DNA from: Cynocephalus volans
Lineage: Eukaryota; Chordata; Mammalia; Dermoptera; Cynocephalidae
Direction of reading: 5' to 3'
Assembly: GCF_027409185.1 (NCBI RefSeq)
Contig: NC_084472.1
Span: forward strand, 18,152,524 to 18,216,523
Length of the DNA: 64,000 nt
A program made the position numbers and the translations under genes. Positions 34,639 through 44,850 of the stretch are shown one piece after another. The notes under the pieces were generated by a model. The model ran no database searches. It was not told the origin of the DNA and was given only the letters and a program-made list of their open reading frames with translations. Position 1 is the first letter of the stretch. Every line of letters starts with the position of its first letter.

Positions 34639-34656
34639 TAGAGTATAACTATTTTT

Positions 34657-35755
34657 AAAACATAAATATATTTTTTAAATTTTGGAATAATTTTAGATTT
34701 ACAAAAAAGTTGCAAAGGTAGTAGAGAGTTCCCATATACCCCTCAACTAGTTATCTCCATTATTAACATCTTACATTACTGTGGTACATTTATCAAAACT
34801 AAGAAATTGGTGCATTACTATGAACTAAACTCAACTTATTTGGATTTTGCTAATTTTTCCATTAACGTCCTCTTTTGGTTCTAGAATCTAATCCAGAGTC
34901 TCACAATGCATTTAGTTGTCTTCTCTCCCTAGTCTCCTCTGGTCTGTGATAGTTTCTCAGTCTTTCCTTGTTTTTATGACCTTGACATTCATGAAGAGAA
35001 CTAATCAGGTACCCTGTAGTATGCCTGTCAGCCTGGGTCTGTCTGATGTGTTTCTCATGATTAGAGAGGTTATGGGTTTTTGGAAAGAATACCACATAAG
35101 TGAAGTGCTCTTATATTGTATTTGAGGTACATAAAAGCCACATGACATAACGGGGGACGTCAACCTTCATCATTTGGCTAAAGTGTTTGCTGGGTTTCTC
35201 TACTGTAAAGTTACCATTTGGAAGAGTCATAGGTCTAGCCCACTCTCAAGAGAGAGGTAGCAGAAATTAAGCTCCACCTCCTGGAAGTGGGAGTGCCTAA
35301 ATATCTGGAGTTCTTCTGTAAGGAATATTTGTCTCTTTTCCCTATTTATTTATTTACTCAATCTTTTATTTATATCAGTATGGACTCATGTGTACTTATT
35401 TTATAGTTGGATTATAATTCAAAACTGCATCATTTATTTTGTTTCTCAAATTCTTCCAGTCTTGGTCATTGAAAGCTTTTTCATATTGGCTGTCTTTAAC
35501 ATGCCCCATTCTTTTGTTTTTTGAGCACTTCTTTACTTTCTGGCTCTACAAGACGCTCCAGGCTCATCTTACATTTTTCTTGTCCCAGGCCCAGAAATCA
35601 GCCATTTCTCCAAGGAGGCCCAATTCTTTTTATTGAGGAATCGTATTTAGAAACAAAGATCTGGGCACTGGGTGTGCTCATAGCTACTGGGGAGTCATTG
35701 CATTTAGGCTCTCTCAGTCAATAGAACTAGATAATATGTATATGCATACTAACCC
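34657..35755 (-). mobile_element. Old L1 3' UTR (L1M-like)
   Basis: gttgcaaaggtagtagagag, ttcccatatacccctcaact, tgacattcatgaagagaact, aaagtgtttgctgggtttct and aaacaaagatctgggcactg follow a long antisense L1M 3' UTR. Related blocks occur at 48585 and 61010. Confidence 0.65.
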
Positions 35756-35763
35756 ACAAATAT

Positions 35764-35833
35764 GAGGGTGCTTCAAAAAGTTCATGGAAAAATGGTAATA
35801 CAAATTTTTCTATGAACTTTTTGAAGACCCCTC
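35764..35833. mobile_element. MITE, palindromic (mariner-like)
   Basis: About 70 bp with near-perfect terminal inverted repeats: gggtgcttcaaaaagttcat on the left and its mirror atgaactttttgaagacccc on the right, separated by about 15 bases. A longer diverged relative is at 59995-60078. Confidence 0.65.
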
Positions 35834-36235
35834 GTGCATACATATCTGTAATTGTTTCTGCATCCATCCATGTATATGCAGTAAGCTAAACATGAAATCA
35901 GAGCATAACTTTTATGTGAACTCTGAGGGTTTTTAGGAGGAATTAAACCTCTTAGCAATGTTTCTGTTTTTTCTTTAATTTTTGGATATGGCAAAATTCT
36001 GTCTGTAATAGGATATATCGTATATCCTTCTCCTCCTCAAATCTATGGCAAATGAGCAACAGAAATCAGACAGAGGACAAAATGATTTATACTTACAGAG
36101 AATGCCAGACTGAAAGTCATAAGACATACACTTAACGAAAAAAAATTTAGGTTACATTCAATTAAAAAATACATCATAGTTCTATATGGATTGTGATAAA
36201 AGATTACAGATATCATGACATTATATATTGATAAA

Positions 36236-36310
36236 CCACTGTGACCCCAATCTCGGTTCTAATACTTATTGCATTAATAATAGCCCTAACTTTAGCACTA
36301 ACAATCTGAT
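36236..36310 (+). pseudogene. Hydrophobic ORF end, possible ERV env tail
   Basis: From 36238 a frame encodes about 23 residues, nearly all Ile, Leu, Val, Ala or Thr, ending at a TGA. It looks like a membrane anchor followed by a stop. It precedes a purine-rich tract and an LTR-like block. It may instead be chance; see findings. Confidence 0.25.
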
Positions 36311-36414
36311 TTCCAACTGACTGATTTCTTTTAGAGGAGCACTCTATCCAAGGAATTGAGAGGCTGGAGACTTCAAGATGAGAGGAGTTGAAATATGGAA
36401 GGCAAAAAGAAGTC

Positions 36415-36645
36415 ATGTTGGAAATGAGAAATGTACATGTGGGACCCCTTGTGGAGACCTATGGAAGAAACAAGTTGAACTCCTTGAAGGCTTAAGAAGT
36501 GGTCAAAGGGGCAGATGAGTTTGTGGTCCCCAGGTCCCCTCCACCCCCCAGTCTGTGCTGTTCAGACTCATCTCTGGAGTCTTGAGTAAAATCTGCTTAA
36601 AGCTTCCATCAGTATCAATTTGTGTTTATTAGGTTCAGGGTATGG
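36415..36645 (+). mobile_element. LTR-like block
   Basis: Begins tgttggaaatgagaaatgta after a purine tract (gaaggcaaaaagaagtca), contains ctctggagtcttgagtaaaa and ends near gttcagggtatggca, giving TG...CA limits. Class and borders are inferred. Confidence 0.35.
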
Positions 36646-36816
36646 CACCCAAGTCGTATCCATAATAGGGAGGTAAATTAGCCCTGCTTCCTTCAAGGTA
36701 ACTGCAATCATTTGGGAATATCTTCCTGTGGAGGGGATTAATTTACAGACTATAACCCAACTGGAGGAACATAAAGTTAATGCTTCCTTTTCCTCCTTCT
36801 CTAGAGGAAAGCCAGA

Positions 36817-37157
36817 GACATACCATCAAACCTCTGTATTCATGGGTTCCACATCTGTGGATAGCTAACTGTGGATTGAAAATATTCAGAAGAAAAAATT
36901 GCATCTGTACTGAACATGTATGGACTTTTTTTTCTTGTCATTATTCCCTAAACAATGCAGTATAGCAACTTTTTACATAGCACTTATGTTGGGTTAGGCA
37001 TTATAAGTAATCTAGAGATGATTTAAGGTTTACAGGAGGATGTGAATAGGCTATATGCAAATACTATACCATTTTATATCAGGGACTTGAGCATCCATGG
37101 ATTTCGATATCCACGGGGTCCTGTAACCAATCCCCCACGGTTACCAAGGGATGACTG
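36817..37157 (-). mobile_element. Tigger-type DNA transposon fragment (MER2-like)
   Basis: On the minus strand it begins cagtcatcccttggtaaccg, gggattggttacaggacccc, catccatggatgctcaagtc, then ctaaatcatctctagatta-like sequence. The left terminal repeat is decayed. Confidence 0.75.
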
Positions 37158-37195
37158 TACTTTATGTAAGACAGAAAGACAGACAAACAGAAAGA

Positions 37196-37259
37196 AGGAA
37201 TGACAGAGAGAGAGAGAGAGAAAGGGAGGGAGGGAGGGAGAAAGGGAGGAAGGGAGAGA
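37196..37259 (+). repeat. (GA)n/(GGGA)n purine tract
   Basis: GA dinucleotides grade into gggagggagggagggag. One strand is almost purely purine. Confidence 0.85.
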
Positions 37260-37700
37260 AACTATCACATGGGTTCTAACTATAATGACTGAGATAAAAA
37301 TTATCTTAGAACTTCAATATAATTCTCTCTATATCATCTTCATGCAGAGATGCAGCTTTGTGATCACATGTAGTTGGAAAGAGAAATATTTTTGGCCACC
37401 TTGACATCTGTGCAAACACCCTGTCCTGTTAATTCTCAAATAGCTTGTTTACAATTAAATGTACCCATAGTAGACAAGTGTGGAGTAGTCATGTGAAACA
37501 TTGCAAGGATGTGCTAAAATCAGTTCTTAAGCAAGGCAACTTACTTAACTTGAAAAAGAAATGGAAGATGCTCCTGGTTGTATACTTCCAAACTTACCTG
37601 TATGCACACTTGTGTGACTGATAGGATATGGTCCTTGAGGAGGTAGGAGGGAATGAGACCCAAAACAGAGGTGAAGGCAATGTCTTGTTCTACATCTTCA
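37260..37700. other. Intergenic, unassigned
   Basis: Nothing could be supported. Confidence 0.35.
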
Positions 37701-37704
37701 AAAA

Positions 37705-38255
37705 TCATAGCCTGTGATAAGCAGAATTATAAAATGCCCCCCCTCAAGTTTCATCCCCCTAACGTACACAACCTTGTATAATCTCCTTCCCTTGGTGTGG
37801 GCAGGATGTGTGAATATGATGGGATATCACGTCTGTGATTATGTTACATTATATGGCAAAAGTGAAGGAATTTTGCAGGTGTAATTAAGGCCCCTAATCA
37901 GTTGACTCAGGATTAATCAAAGGGAGATTATCCTAGGCAGGCCTGATCTAATTAGGCGAGCCCCTTAAAAGAGAATCCAGAGGTCAGAGACAAAAGAAGT
38001 TAGAGATTCTTTTGTCTGCTGCCCTTGAAAAGTAAGGTGCCAAGTTCTACAACTGCAAGAAAATGAATTTTGCAATCATATGCGTTTGGAAGAGGACACT
38101 GAACCTCAGATTAGCCTGTAACCGTGGCCAACCCCTTGATTATAGCCTTGTGAGACTCTGAGCAGAGGACCCAGCTCAGCTGTGTCTGGAGTCCTGACCC
38201 ACAGAAATGGAGAGATAATAAATAAGTGTTGTCTGAAGCCACTAAATGCTAATCA
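37705..38255 (+). mobile_element. Solo LTR, ERVL-MaLR type
   Basis: tgcaggtgtaattaaggccc, gggagattatcctaggcagg, ttgattatagccttgtgaga and gagataataaataagtgttg follow the sense MLT1 order. Confidence 0.65.
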
Positions 38256-38790
38256 ATCATTTCTATTCTCTGGTGCCTTCATCTCTCTCTCTCTCACTCC
38301 CCCTGCCCCTGCCAGCTCTTTATTATAAGAAATTACACAAGTTCAAGTCTTTTCTATTTTACAAAGCTATCGATAATCTCATGTCTTCCTGTAGTTACTG
38401 GTCTGTCCTTCACATCATAGCCAAATATCTTGAATACAGTTTACAGATGGGATTTAATCAGGATAGGAGTTTTTCTTTCATTTGACAAAAAGTCTGAAGG
38501 CAAGAAGTCCAGGGTTGTGGCAGCAACTTAAAGGATGTTATCAATGTCCCAGGCTATTTCTTTCTGCAGCTTAGTGTGTGGCTGTTGTGGTTGCTTTTAT
38601 GACTCCCTAAGTCATTTCAACTGTATTTCAGGCACATAGGAAGGGGAAAGGAAAGGGGCAAAAAGGGCAGGTGCTGGCAGAGATGCTCTCCCCTTTAAGG
38701 AGCTGTCTCAGACACCCACTCAATGGGTGACCTGTTTATATCTCACTTATAGAACTGCATCACATGGCCACACCACCCCTATGGGACTTT
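38256..38790. other. Intergenic, unassigned
   Basis: A short CT-rich run (38281-38310), otherwise nothing could be supported. Confidence 0.35.
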
Positions 38791-38801
38791 GGGAAAGGTA
38801 G

Positions 38802-38900
38802 TTTGTTTGTTTTTTTTAAAAGATGACCAGTAAGGGTATCTTAACCCTTGGCTTGGTGTTACCAGCACCACACTCTCCCAAGTGAGCCACAGGCTGGCCT
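38802..38900 (-). repeat. t-SINE, internally deleted dimer
   Basis: Unit 1 head joined to unit 2 tail, as at 10813. Target duplication ggaaaggtag (38792-38801, 38901-38910). Confidence 0.85.
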
Positions 38901-38915
38901 GGAAAGGTAGATTTT

Positions 38916-39050
38916 TTTTTTTTTTTTTTGTCTTTTTCGTGACCAGCACTCAGCCAGTGAGTGCACTGGCCATTCCTGTATAGGATCCAAACCTGTGGCC
39001 TTGGTGTTACCAGCACCACACTCTCCCAAGTGTGCCACGGGCTCGGCCCT
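38916..39050 (-). repeat. t-SINE, intermediate subtype
   Basis: Head of the gggccgagcccgtgg type and a short unit 2 (tgcactcactggctgagtgc), but unit 1 keeps the ggtgctggtaacaccaag loop and not the GC-rich arm. Target duplication gaaaggtagatttt / ggaaggtagatttt (38902-38915, 39052-39065). Confidence 0.88.
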
Positions 39051-39123
39051 GGGAAGGTAGATTTTGGTTGGGTACATTGCTTCCCTCAACAAAATTGGGG
39101 CTTGGTTAGTGAGAGAGATGGTG

Positions 39124-39476
39124 TCTTAGTCCATTCAGGATGATATAACAAATTACCTTAAACTAGGAAATTTATAAACACTGGAAAATTCATTTCTCAT
39201 AGTTTTGGAGGCTAGAAAGTCCAAAATCAAGATGCCAGCAGATTCAGTGTCTGGCAAAGGCCCTGTTCCTCATAGATGGGCCTTCTTGCTGCATCCTCAC
39301 ATAGCAGAGAGGCAAAGGGCTGCCTCATGCATCTTTTAAAAGGGCACTAATCCCATTCATAAGGGCAAAGCCCTTTTGACCTAATCATGTCCTAAGGGCC
39401 CAATCTCTTAATACTATAACATTGGGGATTAAGATTCAACATATGAATGTTTGGGGGACAGATGTTCAGACCACAG
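39124..39476 (-). mobile_element. Solo LTR, MLT1A-like
   Basis: Nearly complete antisense LTR from gtcttagtccattcaggatg through ggcactaatcccattcataa to gttcagaccacagca. Confidence 0.8.
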
Positions 39477-39483
39477 CATTCTA

Positions 39484-39617
39484 TGCCCTCACCAGACACT
39501 GAATCTACTGGTGTCTTGATCTTGGACTTCCCAGCCTCCAGAACTGTGAGAAATGTTTCTATTGTTTATACTCAGTCTACATTATTTTGTTATAGTAGCC
39601 TGAATGGATTAAGACAG
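39484..39617 (+). mobile_element. MLT1A-like LTR 3' part
   Basis: gccctcaccagacactgaat, gatcttggacttcccagcct, ccagaactgtgagaaatgtt and ctgaatggattaagaca are the sense 3' half. It is the inverted partner of the start of 39124-39476. Confidence 0.8.
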
Positions 39618-39884
39618 ATGGTAAGAATGAATATTGGGTCAAGAATTAGCCATCTATGCCATGGTGGTCTGCACTGTCTCCTCTTCCTTGAATCCCATTC
39701 ATTCTTCAATCTATGTATTGTAGTCTGATTTGTGCTGCCATTAGGCTTCTGAAATTACTCTTTCCAAGGACACCAGTGACTTCTTTGTTCTTATGTTCTT
39801 TAGATTCTTTTTGGTCGTAATCTTTTCCTTTTTTCAGCTCATATTTCTCTTCCAAGTTTCCAAATTAAAAAATGAACCCTGAAT

Positions 39885-40235
39885 GCAATAATAAGCTCTC
39901 ATTGAGCATTTATTATATATTAAGTCCTCTATTAACCACATTTACATATGTTATCTCATTTAATCCTCATAACTTTTAAAAAAATTAATTAAATTTATTT
40001 CTTACAGTTTTTTGGTTTTGTTTTGGTGGCTGGCTGGTAAGGGAATCTGAACCCTCAACCTTGGTGTTATCAGCACCACACTCTAACCAAGTGAGCTAAC
40101 CAGCCAAATTATAATCCTTGTAACTTTTTAATGTAAGGACTCACTATCCACCCATTTAAATGATGAGGAAACTGAAGCTTAGGGATATTAAGAAATTTTC
40201 TCAAAAGCACACAATTGATGGGTAATGGAGCTAGG
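39885..40235 (-). repeat. MIR SINE split by a t-SINE
   Basis: Left part ctcattgagcatttattata, tatgttatctcatttaatcc; right part aatgatgaggaaactgaagc, ttaggg..aagcacacaa. The t-SINE lies between. Confidence 0.7.
39979..40107 (-). repeat. t-SINE monomer
   Basis: A/T-rich tail, then ggtggctggctggtaaggga to gagctaaccagcc. Flanks aatcctcataactttt / aatccttgtaactttt are a diverged target duplication. Confidence 0.75.
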
Positions 40236-40253
40236 ACAGAGCCACACATTCCA

Positions 40254-40291
40254 GATGAGATCGGGCGCGTTCAGGGTGGTATGGCCATAGG
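40254..40291 (-). pseudogene. 5S rRNA 5' fragment, tailless retrocopy
   Basis: The minus strand reads cctatggccataccaccctg then aacgcgcccgatctcatc. This is nucleotides 2-39 of mammalian 5S rRNA with about three changes. It has no A tail. It is bounded by a perfect 17-bp duplication, cagagccacacattcca (40237-40253 and 40292-40308), the mark of target-primed insertion. It lacks the internal promoter (box A, intermediate element, box C) and cannot be a working 5S gene. Confidence 0.88.
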
Positions 40292-40329
40292 CAGAGCCAC
40301 ACATTCCAACTGCACAGGATATCACCACA

Positions 40330-41285
40330 CAGATATTCTACAGGTAACTCCAACTCCATATTTCCAAAACTGACTTCAGTGTCTTTTCTAAAAATATGAC
40401 CATGCTTTTGTTGTTCTCTGTCTCAGTGGATGGTTCCACTCTCACCCAGTTGCCCAAGCCAGAAAGCTGTAATTACACTGGTCAAGACTACCATCTTCTC
40501 TCAATATTATTACTTCAGTGGTCTGTAAAACAATCTCCCTGACTTAAGTCTTAATTTTGCTCAAATCCATTGTTTATAATGTGACTATATTGCTTTTTGT
40601 AATATGTAAATATGATCATGTCAACCTTTCCTTCGAACTCTAATAGCTTCTCATTGCTCATAGGATAAATTTCAACATGACCTAGCAGGCCCTTGGCCTT
40701 TCCCTCATTTTTTGTTGTAGCCAGACAGATTTTCTGGTTCCTCCAGGGTTGCAGGCTTTGTTTCTCTTTGTCTGTAGGCCTTCATGTGTGCTGTTTCTTT
40801 TACCTGGGAATGTGGGGTTCTCTTTTTTTTTGTTTTTTTTTTTAAATCGTTCTGTACTTTTTTCTCTTTTTTTTTTTTTTTTTTCGTGACCGGCGCTCAG
40901 CCGGGGAGTGCACCGCTCATCCTTATATAGGATCTGAACCCGCGGCGGTGGGAGCGTCGCCGCGCTGCTAGCGCAGCACGCTACCGAGTGCGCCACGGGC
41001 TCAGCCCCTGGGGTTCTCTTTTTTATCTTCAACCCCCATGTTTCAACTTTTACCTTCAACTCTTGAATGGGCCGATCAACTCTTACTTACCTTTCAACTC
41101 TTTGTCAAAAGAATCTTTCTTTGACCCATTAAAATTGAATTTGGTGCCTCTCTCTGGGCTTACACTCATCACAGCACTTATCCTTCTTAATTCTATGAAC
41201 CTGATTATCTGTCTTGATTTCCCACTGGATTATGAGTTTCTTGGGTGCAGTGACTATGTCCTTCTTATTCATCACTTTATCTCCA
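40330..41285 (+). mobile_element. LINE-2 fragment split by a t-SINE
   Basis: tctaatagcttctcattgct, cataggataaatttcaacat, then ctcatcacagcacttatcct, ggattatgagtttcttgggt and atctccagcatgta follow the L2 3' region in sense. Confidence 0.6.
40828..41008 (-). repeat. t-SINE, short-dimer subtype with compound tail
   Basis: GC-rich subtype body (40884-41008). In sense the tail has an A run, then about 20 bases of non-A sequence (aaagtacagaacgattt), then a second A run. The target duplication tggggttctctttttt (40812-40827, 41009-41024) encloses both A runs, so the extra bases travelled with the RNA. Confidence 0.85.
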
Positions 41286-41289
41286 GCAT

Positions 41290-43105
41290 GTATATTCTTT
41301 CTTATGTCTGACTTCTTTCACTCAGCATAATTATTTTGAGATTCATCCATGCTGTTGAATGTTTGAATATTCATTCCATTGTATGGACTATTACTCAGTA
41401 ATAAAAATAAACATACCGTACCACAATATGGTAATCTATTCACCACTGATGGACAGGTGAGATTTTTCCCACTTTTCAACTTTAACAAATAAAGCTGCTG
41501 TGAACATTTGTGTGCAAAGCTTTGTATGAACATGTATTTCCTTTCCTTTTTGGTAAATAGTGAAGAGTGGAATGGCTGGATCATATGGCAAGTGTATGAT
41601 TAACATTTTAAGAAACTGCCTGTTTTCCAATGTGGGTATATAATTTTACACTGCCACCAGCAATGTATAAAAGTTCCAGTGACTCCACATCTTCACTGAC
41701 ACTTGATATGGTTAGTCGTTATAACCATTCTAATAGGTGTGTAGTGGTATCTCATTGTGATTTGATTTGCATTTTCCTAATGACTAATGATATTGACCAT
41801 CTTTTCAGGTGCAGTTGGTCATTTGTATATCTTTTTTTGGAGAAATGTCCATTCAAATCACTTGCACATTTTTCAATTGGGTTGTTTGACATTTTGTTGT
41901 TGAGTTGTAAGAGTTCTTTATGTATTCTAGGTCTATACCCTTATCAAAGATATGATTTGCAAATTTTTGTCTCCCATTCCATGGGTTGTTTTTTCACTCT
42001 CTTGATAGTGTCCTTTGATGCACAAAATTTTTAATTTTGATTAAGTCAAATGTATCTATTTTTCTCTTTTGTTGCTTGTGCTTTTGATGCTTTTGGTGTC
42101 ATACCTAAAAATCCAATGCCAAATCCAAGCTCATGGAGTCTACCTGTATGTTTTCTTCTAACAGTTTTATCTAGCTCTTACATTTAAGTCTTTGATCCAC
42201 CTTGAGTTAATTTTTATGTGATGTAGGGGTCCAATTTCATTCTTTTGTGTGTGGATACCCAATAGTCTTGGCACCATTTATTGAAAAGAATATTCTTTCC
42301 CCTTTGAATGGTCTTGGCACCCTGGTAGAAAATCAATTGACTGTCAATGTGAAGGTTTATTGCTGGACTTTCAATTCTATTCCATTGGTCTATATGTCTA
42401 TCCTTACGCCAGTACAACACTGGTTTGATTATGATAGCTTTGTAATAAGTTTTGAAATTAAGAAGTGTGAGTTTTCCCACTTTATTTTTCTTTTTCAACT
42501 TTGTCCTTTGAAATTGCATAGGAAATTTATGATCAGCTTTTCCATTTCTGCAGAAAAGGTCACTGAAATTTTGATGGAGATTACACTAAATCTGTAGATT
42601 ACTTTGTGTAGTATTGCCATTTTAACAATATTAAGTCTTCCAATCCATGAACATGGGATGTCTTTCTATTTATTTGTTCTTTTAAAATTTCTTTAGCAAT
42701 GTTTTCCATTTTTTAGTGTACATGTCTTTGACGTCCTTGGTTCAATTTATTCCTAAGTACTGTATTCTTTCAATGTTATTGTAAATAAAATTGTTTTCTT
42801 AATTTCATTTTTAGATTGCTTATTGCAAGTATATATGAAGTACAATGGATTTGTATGTGTTGATCTACTCTGCATTTTTACTTTATTTGATTATTAGCTC
42901 TAACAGTTTTTTGTGGATTCTTTAGGATTTTCTATATTTAGGATCATGTCACATGAAAATAAAAATTTTTTTACTTGTTCCTTTCCAATTTGGATGACTT
43001 TTATTTCTTTCTATTGCCTAATTGCTCTGCATAGAACTTCCAGTACGATGATGAATAGAAGTGTTTTAAGCAGACATCCTTATCTTATTCGTGTTCTTAG
43101 GGGGA
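41290..43105 (-). mobile_element. Old L1 3' half (ORF2 C-terminal region)
   Basis: tgacttctttcactcagcat, catccatgctgttgaatgtt, tcattgtgatttgatttgca, gttgcttgtgcttttgatgc and gcagacatccttatcttatt trace antisense ORF2 from RT to the 3' end. Many stops; much older than the L1 at 31888. Confidence 0.85.
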
Positions 43106-44205
43106 AACATTCATTCTTTTCCCATTGAGAAAAATGTTAGCTGTGGATTGGACTGTAGCAAATGAAGTGGAAATGCCAACATTTTTTGACTTAATATAGA
43201 GAAATTAATCTAAAGATTTAGGAAGTGAGTAATAATGAGGTGGGTTAACCATATAAGATCTGCACACCCAACCCTAATGTCCCCCAATAGGCCCATGATA
43301 CACTCATTTACTGAGGCAACAAAATAGATAAGGTGATCAGAGTTCTGGTGTTCTTGAAGAGCTGAATTGCTCAGGACAGTAGATACTGTTTTTTTTAGAG
43401 CCAGTATGACAGGGAAGATGAAAAGGGGATAAGGCAGCTGGCATGGGAGAGGAACTTTGAGGGAGGATTCAGATGTTTAATAAGGAATGTAACTGTTTAC
43501 AAAGTAAGTGGGACTAATGTAGTAAAATAAAACAACTTTATTATTTTCTCCAACTGCTGGTTCAAATGTACTATCTAAATGGACCATTGTTTTCTTGCCT
43601 CTAGATAAAATTTTGAGCAGGCTCCATGACTTTTCTGGCTTCTCTCAAGTAATAAAATGTTTTCTGATGACTTTTTTATTGAGATATAATTCATATACCA
43701 TCAAATTCATTCCAGTCATATTCAATCACAAAAACATTTTCAATCCAGAGTTTGGTGCAAAATTTTTTTAAAATTTCAAATTTGGCTCAAAGTTAAAATT
43801 TTTTCTCTCCCTCCAGCTTCGGCTTGTGAGTTGTAGTTCTTGATTTGCCACTTCTACTCTATATCTACTATTCACTAAGCTATCTTTGACTCCTCCTGGG
43901 TTGCAATGGGGGAGAGAGAAGAGATAAGGGAGTAACAAGGGTCTTATTTGACTGGTTTTCACCTAACTTGATTTATTTTGACTGTGGTGTGTTTAAGGCT
44001 GTCTTATGGGCACTTCCTAGAATTTTTTGGAGACTTCCCCCTCCTACCAATATCACATTTGATGTAGGCAAATGCACATCCTTGCCTGGTCACTTAACAT
44101 TTCCTCCTTGACCCCTGATTATTTTCAGAATGTTTCTAGTGAAGTCTTCTTGCTCCTTCAAGCAGCTGTCTTGTGTGGGATCTAAAATAATGTCACCACC
44201 TTCTT
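43106..44205. other. Intergenic; short old L1 piece at 43660-43790
   Basis: 43668-43710 (ttttttattgagatataatt, catataccatcaaattcat) is an antisense L1M fragment. The rest is unassigned. Confidence 0.45.
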
Positions 44206-44206
44206 C

Positions 44207-44363
44207 CACTTCCTCCTCCTCCTCCTCCTCCTCCTCCTCCTCCTCCTCCTCCTCCTCCTCCTCCTCCTCCTCCTCCTCCTCCTCCTCCTCCTCCTCCTCC
44301 TCCTCCTCCTCCTCCTCCTCCTCCTCTTCTTCTTCTTCTTCTTCTTCTTCTTCTTCTTCTTCT

Positions 44364-44398
<35 letters not shown>

Positions 44399-44402
44399 TT
44401 TT
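44207..44402 (+). repeat. (CCT)n(CTT)n trinucleotide tract, about 195 bp
   Basis: About 38 CCT units pass directly into about 20 TTC units. One strand is pure pyrimidine. Open frames here (poly-Ser, or poly-Gly/Arg on the other strand) are only the repeat being read in phase. Confidence 0.97.
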
Positions 44403-44660
44403 CTCTCTCTCCATTTCCATCTGTTTCATGGAGAACTTGAATCTGCTCTCAGTGAAAGAAAACAAGGCATTCCCAAACCTAGTACTACTCTGCTGCCATC
44501 GGCTGCTTCAGTTAATTTATTGCCCTTTACATATCTCAAGCATGAGTCTGATCAACCTACTGTGTCCCCTAAATTGTGGTGTCCGTATGTAGATCTCTAA
44601 GCTCTTAAAGTGATTTCTCACTAACCCGGAGATCAGGGGAAATCATCCCTACCTCTTTCT

Positions 44661-44834
44661 TTCTTTTTTTTTTTTTTTTTAAAGATGACCGGTAAGGGGA
44701 TCTCAACCCTTGGCTTGGTCTTGTCAGCACCACGCTCAGCCAGTGAGCAAACCGGCCATCCCTATATAGGATCCGAACCCGTGGCCTTGGTGTTATCAGC
44801 ACCGCATTCTACCAAGTGAGCCACGGGCCAGCCT
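44661..44834 (-). repeat. t-SINE dimer
   Basis: Complete dimer with a perfect 16-bp target duplication atccctacctctttct (44645-44660, 44835-44850). Confidence 0.93.
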
Positions 44835-44850
44835 ATCCCTACCTCTTTCT

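Noticed and set aside
36236..36330. Confident mitochondrial insert
   Set aside because: Codon use looks mitochondrial and TGA reads as Trp, but I could not match it to a specific mitochondrial gene, and it also fits an ERV env end.
40254..40291. Working 5S rRNA gene
   Set aside because: Only the first 39 nucleotides are present and the internal promoter is missing.
44130..44600. Poly-serine and poly-Gly/Arg proteins
   Set aside because: They are a trinucleotide microsatellite read in frame, without start context or conserved flanks.
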